Source of the DNA: Lagopus muta
Lineage: Eukaryota; Chordata; Aves; Galliformes; Phasianidae
Assembly (NCBI RefSeq): GCF_023343835.1
Contig: NC_064435.1
Span: forward strand, 86,522,788-86,586,787
Direction of reading: 5' to 3'
DNA length: 64,000 nt
Shown in pieces: positions 39,201 through 51,500 of the stretch (within the stretch, counting starts at the first letter, position 1; each line of letters opens with the position of its first letter). Under the pieces are notes generated by a model. It saw only the letters and a list, made by a program, of their open reading frames with translations. It was not told where the DNA came from and ran no database searches. The translations under genes and the position numbers were made by a program.

Positions 39201-42200
39201 CGTCCATGCACAAACAGCACTCAGACCCCTCACAGCTCCCACAGTTTTGTGAGGAAAGCTTGTTTTCTGTAGAACAAGCTCACTCACTGCTTTCACAGGG
39301 CCTCACCCTCCTCCCTGCCCTTCCTCAGCAACTTTAAACCCCTTCTTGCTCAGTTTGAGATTTCACACTTTTCAAATATTTCAGTTTTTCTTTTCCATGG
39401 GAATTCTAAGAGATGAAGAGTTTCCTTTTGTAGGGGAGTATTGGAAAGGCTGAGGGGCACTGAGCCCAGGCTGCCTGTGCTTCTGCCTGCAGCACACCAG
39501 GTGTGCCAGTTCCAGAGGGCTCTGGTTGAACCTTCATAAAGGGTTTTGGAAAAAAACCAATAGCTAACACACAGAGAACACAAGGCAAGGGCCATTGGAC
39601 CAACTTAGCACTGCAGCCATCCTGATAATTTAAGCGATATCATTCCAGGAGGTGAGCTCCTGCACAATGCATGCCAGCAGCTCAGATTAGAAGCAGCCAC
39701 TCATTAGTCAGCATTACAGTTGGGGCTGGTTTGCTTTTTAATATCAGTCTCATTGTGGGTCATAGATCCTGCTTCTTGGGTTGTTTCTTTTAAATGCTGG
39801 TTAAGACAATATTTAGGAAAGAGGAATGCCAGCTTGCAACTGAACAGTCACCACTGCCCTTTCTACTGGTTAAAAAGCTCAGGACAGCCACTGCTGCTCT
39901 GGCACTACCAACAGAAAGCCTACTGCTCACTGTGTGTAGCAGAGTTAGAGGTGCACACCAATGCCTGCAGTTCCACATTACTTCACTGCACTCATGACAT
40001 ACGTTGCTTCCAACACTTACCTGCAACAAGATGTGTTAATATGCTGAGTTTGCAAAAGAAAACATGGGATAGCATGGGTTAAGTCAAATGTTCATGCCAA
40101 CAGCTTGGCTTCTGTAGGTTTCTCTGCCATTCATAGACTGTACACTGCAGGAAGCACTCGAGTGTTTCTGAACCAACCATGTGTTCTGTATTCCTAAGGG
40201 TAGCTGATGCTAACCTGGTACAAGTTCTGTAAGAAAAGGGCCATATTAACTTCCAAAACTGTTGTCCTCGTCCACTACAAACAACTTATGCAAATGTTCA
40301 TGCACACACATATATATTTTCAAAAGCTTTATAAAAAGGTTAAAGTGACATCTAAAATTAACTTCAAGATACTTGACAGTGTTTTAGGATCATCTGTGCC
40401 TGATAAAATACTTCTGTGTAAACAAGTTTTTCCATTATGGTAAATTTTTTTCCAGCAACAATCGTCGTTAATGCACCAAAAGCAACTCCGAGTGGACTCC
40501 GAAAGCATGAGAAAGATGTCTTCTGCAAAGCCCTTCATTCCACCAGAATCAACCAACACAAGCACATCGGTATCCTGTTTCAGTGCTGGCAAAAGCCACA
40601 TCAAGGGCCAGCACAACGCTCTGCGCCTGCCCCCTTGGCACAGCACCTCCCAGCTGCCTGGATGAGGGTTGTACGTCTTTAGCAGTGCATCTGCCTTCCA
40701 GGAACTTGCCCGCTCTCCCCTGTCCACAAGCTCTCGGTGCCCGTGTCGTTCTCTGGCAGGAGTCACCCAGCTCTGCTCCCCTAAGAAGGGAAGGGAGGGC
40801 AGCAGATGAGGAAGGTGTATCCACACAGGCTGCGCTCATCTTATGCCACAGGAATCAGCCAGTGTTCATACAGGTTAACATCATCAGGTGCTCCACTCCC
40901 ATTGCAGTCCTTCAGCATTCTTACAAAGTATTTTGCATCTGAGCACCATCAGCTAGTAATGGCATTAAGCTTATTATGTGACCATGGAACCTAAATGTAT
41001 CAAATATAAGCAAAACGATGTCTTTAAAATCCCAAGTCAACAGTCTGTATTCTAACACACAATAGGTCTGTACCAATTAAATACAGGATTGGCAGTACAT
41101 AAATTACAGTTCTTTACAGCAAATAGTAACACACTAGAGTCCGCTTACTGTACACAACAATCAGAGAAAGAACAGCAGCTTGTCAGTAAGGTCCCAGGTA
41201 TCGCAGTCACTCACTTGCTCAGAACAAAGAACAGGTACAGCAGGCCACTCACGTCACTCATTTTTCACCATGTTACTTTACAAACATCCAAACACTTGTA
41301 CAGGCATCTACAGTATCTACACGCGGAACAACCTTCGTAGGAATTCATGAGCACCAGACACAAATCCCTCCATCATTCCCCTTATTAACATAAACTTTAC
41401 AGATTAAAATTACTTTCGCAGGTTCTATTTCATCTTGATAATAACCAGCAAGTAACAAGTGCAAAGTCTGCAGTCACAATCCATCTACTGTGTCTCGTTT
41501 CCCCACTCCCCCCCCACACCCCAAAACCCCCCCAGACAAACCCCAAAGCGTTGTCCTATCACATCCTTGCAGTAATACTGTTTCTGCAGTCAAACTGCCC
41601 GGCTGGTTTATGGGAACACACAAAATACCAGACTAACAGCTTCGGGCATTGTCAGTCACCTCAGTACAATGCCAGTTCATCAGCACAGTGGCAGGCCTCT
41701 AGGAAGACAAGAAATATGAAGCAGTTGGATATTTCAGTGTGCTTAAACACAGAACATAAGGCTGCTTGGTGCCCCGTGACTGAAAGGAAAATGGCACCAC
41801 GTTATCAGTTAAAACATTTACAATAGAAAGATAAAAACAGCAAAATGTGTCAGTCTGAAACGAGTTCTTTGGTAATGAAAAACAGCAAACCGTAGTCTTT
41901 TTCCAAACACGGATTTACAGCCTGCTTGTCCACAATAAAATATTTCTACTTGTTTAAAATATATCTCCCATGTTGGTGCATAACAAATAGTCCAGTACCT
42001 CAATTATCTACACATCAGCTTTAACTGTATTTTAGTGTGCAGCCGTATCTGCCCACTGGCAGACAAACTATAGATACACATTCATATATATATAATATAT
42101 ATTATTTATAAAAAAAATTAGAGAAGTCAAGGACCCTAGGGAATACGCATTCTGTATGGACAGATTTAAATGTACAATACCTTCCAAAGTTTTCCACACA

Positions 42201-42235
42201 CTGATATGTGTAGTAAGTGCAAAAAATACCGCGGT
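39201..42235 (-). other. SIRT5-KIF13A spacer and probable KIF13A 3' untranslated region
   Basis: No coding exon seen. The part next to 42235 should be KIF13A 3' UTR, but I found no canonical AATAAA on the minus strand. Variants exist (ATTAAA near 39737, TATAAA near 40330), so the 3' end is undetermined. A C-rich block lies at 41501-41544 and an AT microsatellite at 42084-42110. Confidence 0.6.
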
Positions 42236-42519
42236 TCAGTTAATCCACGATTTCCTGTTTTCTTGTTTCCTAGAAAAAGCAGAGGCCGCCGCATCTCCTG
42301 AATGACAGAGGCCTTCTCCTGCTTTAGGAGTGGATGGAGAGCCCTGAAGTACAGAACTCCTCCGTTTCTCTGAAGTGGAAGATGCCTGAGACCGCCAAGT
42401 GCTGCTGCATTTCCTCGTGGATGCTGGTGCTTTACTGAGGCGCCCGGGGCGAACAAACACCCCGTGCCGTGGTTTGCAGTGGAAGTACTCTCTGCCTTTG
42501 ACAGTCCCGTCGTGTTTCC
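42236..42519 (-). CDS. KIF13A: KIF13A last coding exon, second half of CAP-Gly and tail
   Basis: Encodes [31 protein letters not shown], a Ser-rich stretch and the end QENRKSWIN, stop at 42236-42238. Acceptor tttcattgaag. The CAP-Gly signature GKNDG reads GKHDG here. Confidence 0.92.
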
Positions 42520-45500
42520 CTTCAATGAAAATAAAGGCACAGAATTAATTGTTGGGATGTTCACACGTTCATTAGACGTGTAATTCTGGTACTGAAGTGC
42601 AAATCTCTCTGACTATCTGTGAAAGAATCAAGATCTGTAGCTGTGAGTGCTGAAATCAGATGCCAAGCACAAGGATGAGCACAACCTGGAAAGGAAGCCT
42701 TGAACTGTGACCAAAGAAAGATGTCCTAAAATATTATTCCAATAACAAACAGTTTAAAAAGCCACACGTCTGCTCTTTTTCAAAACAAATAACTCTCAAT
42801 TACTTATGAAGTTTAGTACTTACCTGTCAAAGAAATTTGTAGTATAAGTGCTAGTATCTATTAAGCTGCTAAAAAAGCCATCTTTTCAAAATACCTGAAG
42901 CCATTCTCTGTAAGAATCCCTTAGCATTTACAGAACACAGGCTCTTTTTCAGACCTCGCCAAACAGAAGTCAAAGAAAAGCTGTGCACTGTAATTAAGTC
43001 TTTACCTAGTAGAAAAATAAGTCTCTCTGAAAGCTACAGGCAGCAAACTCATCTGACAAGTGAAGTCCATGGCTAGCACTGCCCATGAACCTGGAAGTTG
43101 AAATATATCTGCTGATTTTAGGCTTTGCTTGTTTTGGTTTTTTTTTTTTTACCTATAAACAGACGGGTACCAATGGGAACTACTAGGACATGCAAAGCAT
43201 TATTTTGCATTAAGTAAAAGAACAGGGCTTTGAGACAGCTAACGATCTTTATCAAAGCATCTCTATAAACAGAAAGCCTAGAATGCTGCGTTTCAGATGT
43301 CAAGTGATTACAAAATTGCAAGTTTTTCCCCAAGGGTGAACAGAGTATGGTTATAATGCAACTTTAAACAGATCATAGTAACAGCACAGATAATCCAGAG
43401 CATAGTCAGCCTTACCTAACTGAACGTTTAGTTCAACTCCAACCCAGATGCCAGCTGAAAAATCCACCGTTCCAACATATCTCACTGTGCCCACCTTATT
43501 GCTTCCAACACAGACTTGCTCACCCACTGCCACCCAGCTAGGCAAGACATGGGTTTGATCTGCAGAAGCACCGTCTTCACAGTCAGACCCATCCAAGTGG
43601 TCCTTCCCAGTAAAATCATCTATGGAGATATCAGGATAAGTCTCACAGTCTGAAGTCTCTTTTACTACCAAAGGCCTTCCCGCAGCATTTGCAAGCTGAC
43701 TGCCTGCTGTTGCAGAGCCCAGCTGGGTCCCACACGTGTCCTGCTCCTTGCCAGTTCCTGGGGATAACTCCGAGGTGCTCACTCCATTGGAGGACGCAAC
43801 AGAACAGGGCTGTGGAGATGCTGAGTGGTCAAAGTCTTTTCCATCTTCGACACCCATGAACTCTGTAAATGAGTGATCTTCAACAATCTCCATTGTGTGC
43901 TCAACGGTAGCTTCACGTGCAGAAAATTCAACTGGATGACAAGCATTTCTGCCATCTGAGGAGCTTAGAGCTGAAAGTGATCCAACTCTGGGTAACTGCT
44001 GAGAGCCTGTGTCAGCGGCACTGAGGGACAGTGGAACTCGTTCTGTTAAGGCACTGTTTTCTTTGAGTGGTAACACAGGTAACTTTTCTCTCGCTAACTC
44101 CTTTTCTGCCTCACAAGATTCCTTGTTCAAGGATCTTGTATCATGTGCAAGGGATGATCCTGAAGGGTCATTAGAGTCCAGTTCCTTTGTGTGACAGGCT
44201 AGCTGGTCTGTGCTATCACTAGAGGGAATAAGCATGTCAGACAGAGTAGCATTAGAGGCACTGTGGGAAAAATAGCCACTAGTGATACTGCTAGTGGTGG
44301 GGCTGCGGGATACCTCTTTCTCAAGAGCACGTGAACTCATGAAGTCTGATTTAGAAGAAAACCACTCCCTGTTTTCCAGGCTAGCATTGTAAACACTGAA
44401 GTCAGCAAATTCCTCTGGTACGTAAGGTCGGAAAGTTTTAAAACTTTGTGGGCTTATCAGTTTCTTATGAATGGCCTCCAACTCACTGTCCTCCTCCTCA
44501 GAATCCTGCAAAAGAGAGTCAAGTGGCATTAGCAGCCTACAACAGTTCTCAAGAAAATTAACTGCACTTGATTTTTCTCTTCTGAATATGAAGAAACGTG
44601 CATTTAGTATTCCTCAGCTGAAGAAGAGAAGCTCCCTCTGACAAGAACTGTTGGCAACGTAACCCTATCCACATTATTTTGTAAAAATTGAATGGCTCAG
44701 ATAAAGATTCCATCCAAATAGTCCAGAAAATATAAAGCAATATAGTTGGGCATAAGAAAAGTTTGCATTAAAAAGTTAGGTATTCTCATATTTTCATCAC
44801 ATTCTGCTTTTGAAAGCCACGTATTACAAAACAATTCTGCTCATTATTTGGGCTTATTAAACCTACTGAAGATATCTGATAGAACCACTTGACTATCTAA
44901 CAAAATGGATACACAGCAACAGAGAAGGGCTGAAAGGGGCTCCGCTGCAATGCTGATTATTAATCATTCTGCACAATAGGATTTTCTATTCATCTCACAC
45001 CACTAAGGCAAAATAGTGTTGCTTACTCCTAGCTATCACACTTGAACACATTCACAATGCTTGAAAACAAAGGCAAAAAAAAAAATCAAGGAAGCATTTA
45101 CGTGCATTCATGTACTTGTTTGGAGGGAAATACATGACTCCAGTTAACCTGACAGAATTTGGAAGCAGCTCCCCCAGTTTCACAATGGGAAAGAGCAATG
45201 ATATGTGGTGAAAAGTCCAAATGTGGCTTTCACAGAATGCATAGGAAGCTGAGAACAAGGGGTTTGAGGACGTCAGTTTGTCAGGATGCATCTGAGCAAC
45301 ACCCCAGCAACACGGCCATGCAGCTCTCCTGAGGATGAAATACAGTAGGCATGACTCCACATCCAGGCTTTTCAAACACTTCATTTCTTCATTTAAAGAC
45401 ATGTGTTTGTATGCATGTGTATGAACACATGTATATCTCATGTGTGCACACATAGATACACACATGCATGTATTAAATGATTCATTTATGATAAAGTCCC

Positions 45501-48500
45501 AAGAGTATAATATTAAAAAAAAAACCCAACCCAAAAAGCCTGTTGAAATATATAAAAGTTTAGAAGAACTTAAGTGCCTATTATTTCTTTATGTTCAATA
45601 TGTATTTCAAATACTAATCAGTGCAAGTCTCAAAGACTGATCCTGCATGATAACCAAAGCAGTTTCACACTTTCTCCTCTTCCATGATTCATGGCAGGTT
45701 TCTGAAACACAATACTTAACCAGATGATCAAAGCACTGAGAACCAACATGTTTAAAGACAAAAATACTTAAGAGAAATTTTGCTGTATTTCATAATAGCC
45801 AGGACAAAAAGTTTCAGCATGATTCATCTTAATGACATTCTCTTGACCTTTACAATATTATACTTTCTATCAGCTTTCTTTTCTACCTCAAGTCACTTAA
45901 TCCCCTGCTGAAGCTACCTCTAACACAGTAATAGATAGAATATATATCAAATGTCTCTACTTACATAGGCCCATCATTCCTAGAAATTTCAGATCTTACC
46001 TTTTACCACTTAAGGCATTTTTGCCCATCTGTGATGATCTAATACAAGCAAGACAAGGCATGCAGGTGAAGACAATACCTCTTCACTAGACTGTTTTAAC
46101 CAACTGGACAAACCCCACTGGCTTTCAGACTTAAGGAAGACATGACCTCTGGATATCAGCCTCATTTTGGGTACACAATTAAAAACAGCATGAAATTAGC
46201 ATGTGATTTAGCAATTATCTTAGGATTACTGCCTAAAGTTCTTTCTGCTTACATCAGGACTACAACAAGTGCTTCAAATTCACTTGCTGATCTCATCTAC
46301 ACTTCTCAAAGTTTTATCAAAGGGAAGAAACTGAATCACGCCCCTCTCTATCTTTAATACAATACTGTATTCTGTACTGATTGCATCTTCTCAGTGCCCC
46401 ACTAAACGCCCCACTGAGTGTAACAAGTATTCTTAATACACCTTAAATTAAACAAATGTTTAAAATATTTGACAGATGAGGACAGAAAGTCAGACTCCTA
46501 CAGAAACTGATCACATGCAGGGAAAGAACTCTTGCTACCATATTCTTCTAGTAAATCTTCTACCCTCCCTTCAATTTTCACTTCCAGGTCTTACAGTACT
46601 TATATTTTGCAGCCTGAAAAATCAGAACTCAGAAAATTGTCACCTGCTGTAACAGAAAACATACCTAGATACTTACACACTGCCTGTCATTGCTGAACCC
46701 GAACTCTGAACACTGCAGACATGTCTGTATGACATCTCTCTTCTGCTTAAACAGCCTTGTATAACAAAGCCTCTAATATATAGGCAAATAGATTCGTTCA
46801 GCTTGCTTATGTCAGAGTGTTCACAGCATTGTTTATGATGGAAGGCATCTTAAGACCGCTGAGTCCAATCCTCTCACCCAGTCTGGGTCACTAGAGCAAA
46901 CTGTCCAGGGCAGTGTCCATGTGGGTGAATTTTGAGCTTCTCCAAGGATGGAGGCTCCACACTCTGCACAATCCGTTTCAGCATTTGACTGTTCTCACAG
47001 TGAAAAAAGTATTTTCTTATGTTCAAGTGAAATCTCTTATTTCAGTTTGTGCCCACTGCCTCTCCTGCCACTTGTACTACTGAGAATCGTATTATCAAGG
47101 TTGGAAAAGACCTCCAAAATCATCCAGTCCAACCACCCACCTACCACCAATTTTGCCCCACTAAACCATGTCCCTTAGTACGACCTCTAAACATTTCTTG
47201 AACGCTTCCAGTGATGGTGACTTCACCAGCTCCCTGGACAACTTGTTCAATATCTCACCACTCTTGGGAAAGAAATTTTTCCTAACATCCAACCTGAATC
47301 TCCCCTGGTTCTACTTGAGGCCATTATCTGTTGCCCTATCACTAGTTAGTAGGGAGAACAGGCTGACCCCAACCTTGCCACAGCCTGCCTTCAGGAAGCT
47401 GTACAGAATGATAAGGTCACCCCTGAGCCTCCCCTTCTGCAGATTGAACAATCCCAGTTCTCTCAGATGCTCATCATAAGACCTGTGCTCCAGACTCTTC
47501 ACCAACTTCATCGCCCTTCTCTGAGCATGCTTCAGGGCCTTGATGTCTTTCCTGTACTGACGAGAAGGATCTGCCCTTTTTTGACTCCCTCCCATTAAGT
47601 ATTTTTTATGCATTAAGATTCCCTAAGAGCCTTTTCTCCTCCAGGATGTACAGTCCCAGCTCTCAGCCTCTCTCTCCTCAAATGCCAGCTGCACCAAGTG
47701 CAGTAGTGACCTTTGTAGCCATGCAATGAGACTCACGTCAGTAAGCCCTAATCTTCTCTGCACTGCAGAGCCCAGAACTGAACACAGTATTTCAGACACA
47801 GGCTCAGCAGAGCTGAATAGAGAGCAGGAATCTCTTCACTCAGCCTGCTGATGATGCCCAGTGTAACTGTTGGTTTTCTCTGTAGCAAGGATATGTTCAG
47901 ATTGCCACAGGCAATCATGGCTCATGGCCAGCTTGCTGTCCATAAGGATTTCAGTGTCCTTTCAGCCTTGGTCCTGGTGATATTCCTCCCCAGATGTAGT
48001 GTTTCATATTTCTACTTGTTGAACATGACAATATTCCTCTCTGCCAAGTTCTCCAGCTTGTTGAAGACCCTCTGAATGGCAACACAACTTTTTGGTCTAC
48101 CAGTTGCTTCTCCCAGTTTTGCATCACCTGCAAACTTGCTGACTGTGTATTCTGTCCAGGTCATTACTAAAGATGCTGAGCAGCACTGAACACCGGTATT
48201 TCAGACAGAGACTAAGCCACTTGTTACACGCCTCCAAGAAGTTTCTGTGCTTCTGACAGCTCTCTCGGCCCAAGCATGCAGCCAGTTTTTACTTTACCTC
48301 AGCATCCACTTATTCAATCTATACATGCTGGCCTGTCTACGATGATGTTATAGGACATGGTGCCAAAGGCTCTGCGAGCATCAAGTTAAATAACACTACT
48401 CTCCCCTCATCCACTAAGCTAGTCACTGTAGTGTAGAAGGTGACTCATAAATCCATGATGATGACCTGATCACATTCTTGTCCTTCAAGTGTTTAGAAAT

Positions 48501-51500
48501 GCAGATTGAGGATTTTCTCCATCACCTTCTCACGAATGGAACTGAGGCTGACCAGTCTGTAGTGTGCTGAATCTTCCTGCTCTCTCCCAGTTTCCGTGAC
48601 CATTCAGAGGTAACTGAGAGCAGCCTCACAACAACACCAGCTAGCTTCCTCTGCACTCATGCTGGATATGCATATACAGTAAAAGTGCTGCTCAAACTGG
48701 TGGCCCTCTGCCAAGGGCAAATCTAACTTGTTCCAAACTTTTCCTTGAGTCTCGGGGCCTGAAGTTCCTGCACGCTGGTTTTGCAGGTAAATATGGAATA
48801 AAGACAACATTGTGTACCTCTGCTTTCTCCAAGACATCTGTGACAAGCTCCCTTGTTCCATTCAGGAGCACAATTAACTGAAATGTCCACATAGGCAACA
48901 TGTGTCTATGTGACAAGATCTCTATTCTAACTTGGAGATTTTTCTTTTTCCCCCATTTTCTCCCCCAAAACAAAACAAACAGAAGGGTGTGCTAGCTGAC
49001 CTCATTTTTCTTTTATCCTACATTTTTGAAGTGATCACTACTCACTGACCCTTATCTGTAACAAGGCCTTATTTTCATTTCTGTAACATTCAATTTGTAT
49101 TAGAAGCTTTTAGTAGATATAAGTCAGTCTCACTATCCATACAAGACAGCCTCTTAAGTTGAACAAAGGTTTCCAATCACATTAAATCTTTGTTAGCAGG
49201 GCAATCAGTATCTGAAGATGTCTAAGTTGTCTAAATCTGACAAGTCCAACCAGATTTCAGACTATCTGCTCAAGTAATGGCTTGGCAGCTTTTGCTTGCA
49301 ACTTTTTATGTATATAATTTGGATTTAATTTGAAACTATTTATTTCTCTAGGGAGGATTGATAGTGCTATGAAATGGTACACAATAGCTTTTAAAGTCAT
49401 TTACATTATTGAAAACTCTTATTTTGGTCTGAAATTTTTAGGTAGTCCCTTAAAAGGAAAGTGCAGAATTCATATCCACTTTGAGACCATCCAAATATGA
49501 AAGCATTGTGCAAAATCATCTTTTTGCATATTGAAGTTCACCTAATACTCATCTCTGATGGATATTTTCCCAATTAATCTGCTTACTCCTCCTCTTTCAG
49601 CCTTACCTTGCAATTTTCTGCATTGAACAAAAGCTTTCTAAGTGGGTTTCAAAACACTACGGACTGTCACTTATCAAATATGCTGCTTTTTCAGATGTTA
49701 CAAGAACTCTCCAAATAGTTACATACTTTGCAAAGGAAGTACTGTGTCTGGTGGACAGTAAGCAAACACCCACTTGAGACCAAGAGGCATTTTCTTAACA
49801 GTTTTCTGTTTCACCACAGAATCCTGCAAGATGCCTCATCTAACTGGACAAGAATTTCAGGGGACACAGGGACCATGCTTAGAATCCACCTGGATAAAAG
49901 TCAGTGTAAATGAGAAATGGTTTTGCAGACACACAGACATCAACAACACGATCAGGAGATTAATAAAGTCACATTGCCAGTAATCAACAGTTTGGGGGTT
50001 ATCTAACATCAGAAATCCCAAACCTAAGTTACAGAGATGCAGTCTCATTCCTAGATTATGGCATTTCCTTTCAAAGCACCTCTTGAGCCTCCTGATGGAG
50101 AAATTCTAAAAGTAAAGCAATTTCAGGGCCATTTAAATTCCTGAGCATTTCAGATGTGGGGAAAAAAGAAGGAAGCCTTCTTGTACTGCTCAGGCTGCTG
50201 GAATAACCAAAGTATAAAATCTTTGAAAAGCTGATAAATTGCAAGCACCCTCCTGGGAGATAACAGAAAAAACTGTTATATAAAACAGATCTAAGAACTG
50301 GTTACAGAAGGAATGCCCCAGAAAGAACTAAGGACATAAGATGACAAATCAAGATTTACTAATAACAGAAGCAAAGTAAGCAAGAACAAAAAGCAGTTTC
50401 CAAACACCTGCTTAGTAACAGTAAGTTACTGAGTAGTAACCTAGTTTGTTACTACTTAAAAAGTACTTAAGTTTTCATATCCCTGAATTATAGCTCTGAA
50501 GGAACCTCAAAGATGCCCGTTTCAGTTTTTAATTTGAAGTTAATAACACTTATTTGGTGGTTGCACCACAGTTGCTTCGACATTAAGTTTATTGCCCACT
50601 GACAGGATTTGCTCCTACACACACAAAAAAAACCAAAACCCAATCCTGAGACATATAATTACAGGCAGTATGCAAATACAATCAGTATAAAGACATTACT
50701 CTGCCCTTGGCATATTTCACTGTACTCATTTTATAGAGGGCACACGCTTGTGTCAGACTGCTTTGGAACACAGGTGGAAGTGCCACCTGAAATTTCAGGT
50801 TCAAAGCTGCATTTAAGGCCAAGTAAAGAAAAGCCTTTTCTAAGCCACTTAAGCCCTCTGCCTTTGACAGATGCTTTGAATATTCAAGAAAATGTTAACA
50901 TCATGGCCAAACATGTGAAAAAGGTCAAATATTACTCTTATGTCTACTTAGATGCAAAATACAAGTCCCATTAAAATTATGGACTTCTGTATGTTTGGTC
51001 ACTTTGTTGTTATAATACATTTTATATACAGTACAATTTAGAAGATGCAAGAAAGAATCGCACTTGAAGCTACATCAATCCTCCAGTGATTAGTTAGGAG
51101 TAAGAGGCTCTGTGCTCTGCAGCAATCGTTCAGAGTACAGATAAATAACGTGAAACCTTCGCTTGCAATCAGAGAGGAGCAGACTGCTGAAGTTTCATGT
51201 GGAGGCACGATGCTGCCCAACTCATCTGAACTGCCCTCAACTCATACTGAGGACACTGTTCTTCCACATGCAAGAAACACTTACTCCAGCAGCCTAGGTA
51301 ACACACAGACTTGTTCCAGCTCTGAAAAACACAGAGTAGCCTGGGAAGCCTTACAAAGGCTTCCTTTCTAAGAGATTAAAAAAACTCAACCAATAATCAA
51401 AAAATAAAAGCACACACAAAAAACAAGCCAGAAACCATCATTTGCTGAACTCAATGCAAAAAGCTTCTCAATATCCTCCCTAGGATAGGGAGCAGCTGCT

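Noticed and set aside
42084-42110. AT-rich repeat as a possible regulatory element
   Set aside because: A plain TA microsatellite, which needs no special explanation.
42166-42564. 132-codon frame overlapping the last KIF13A exon
   Set aside because: Wrong frame. The CAP-Gly frame is offset and joins the upstream exon in phase.
43351-43415. Read-through C-terminus of the large KIF13A exon
   Set aside because: The 21 codons after the GTAAGG donor have no similarity to CAP-Gly, while splicing to 42519 restores the domain exactly.
47311-47613. Possible host gene of about 100 codons
   Set aside because: It is the reverse-transcriptase tail of a CR1 retrotransposon.
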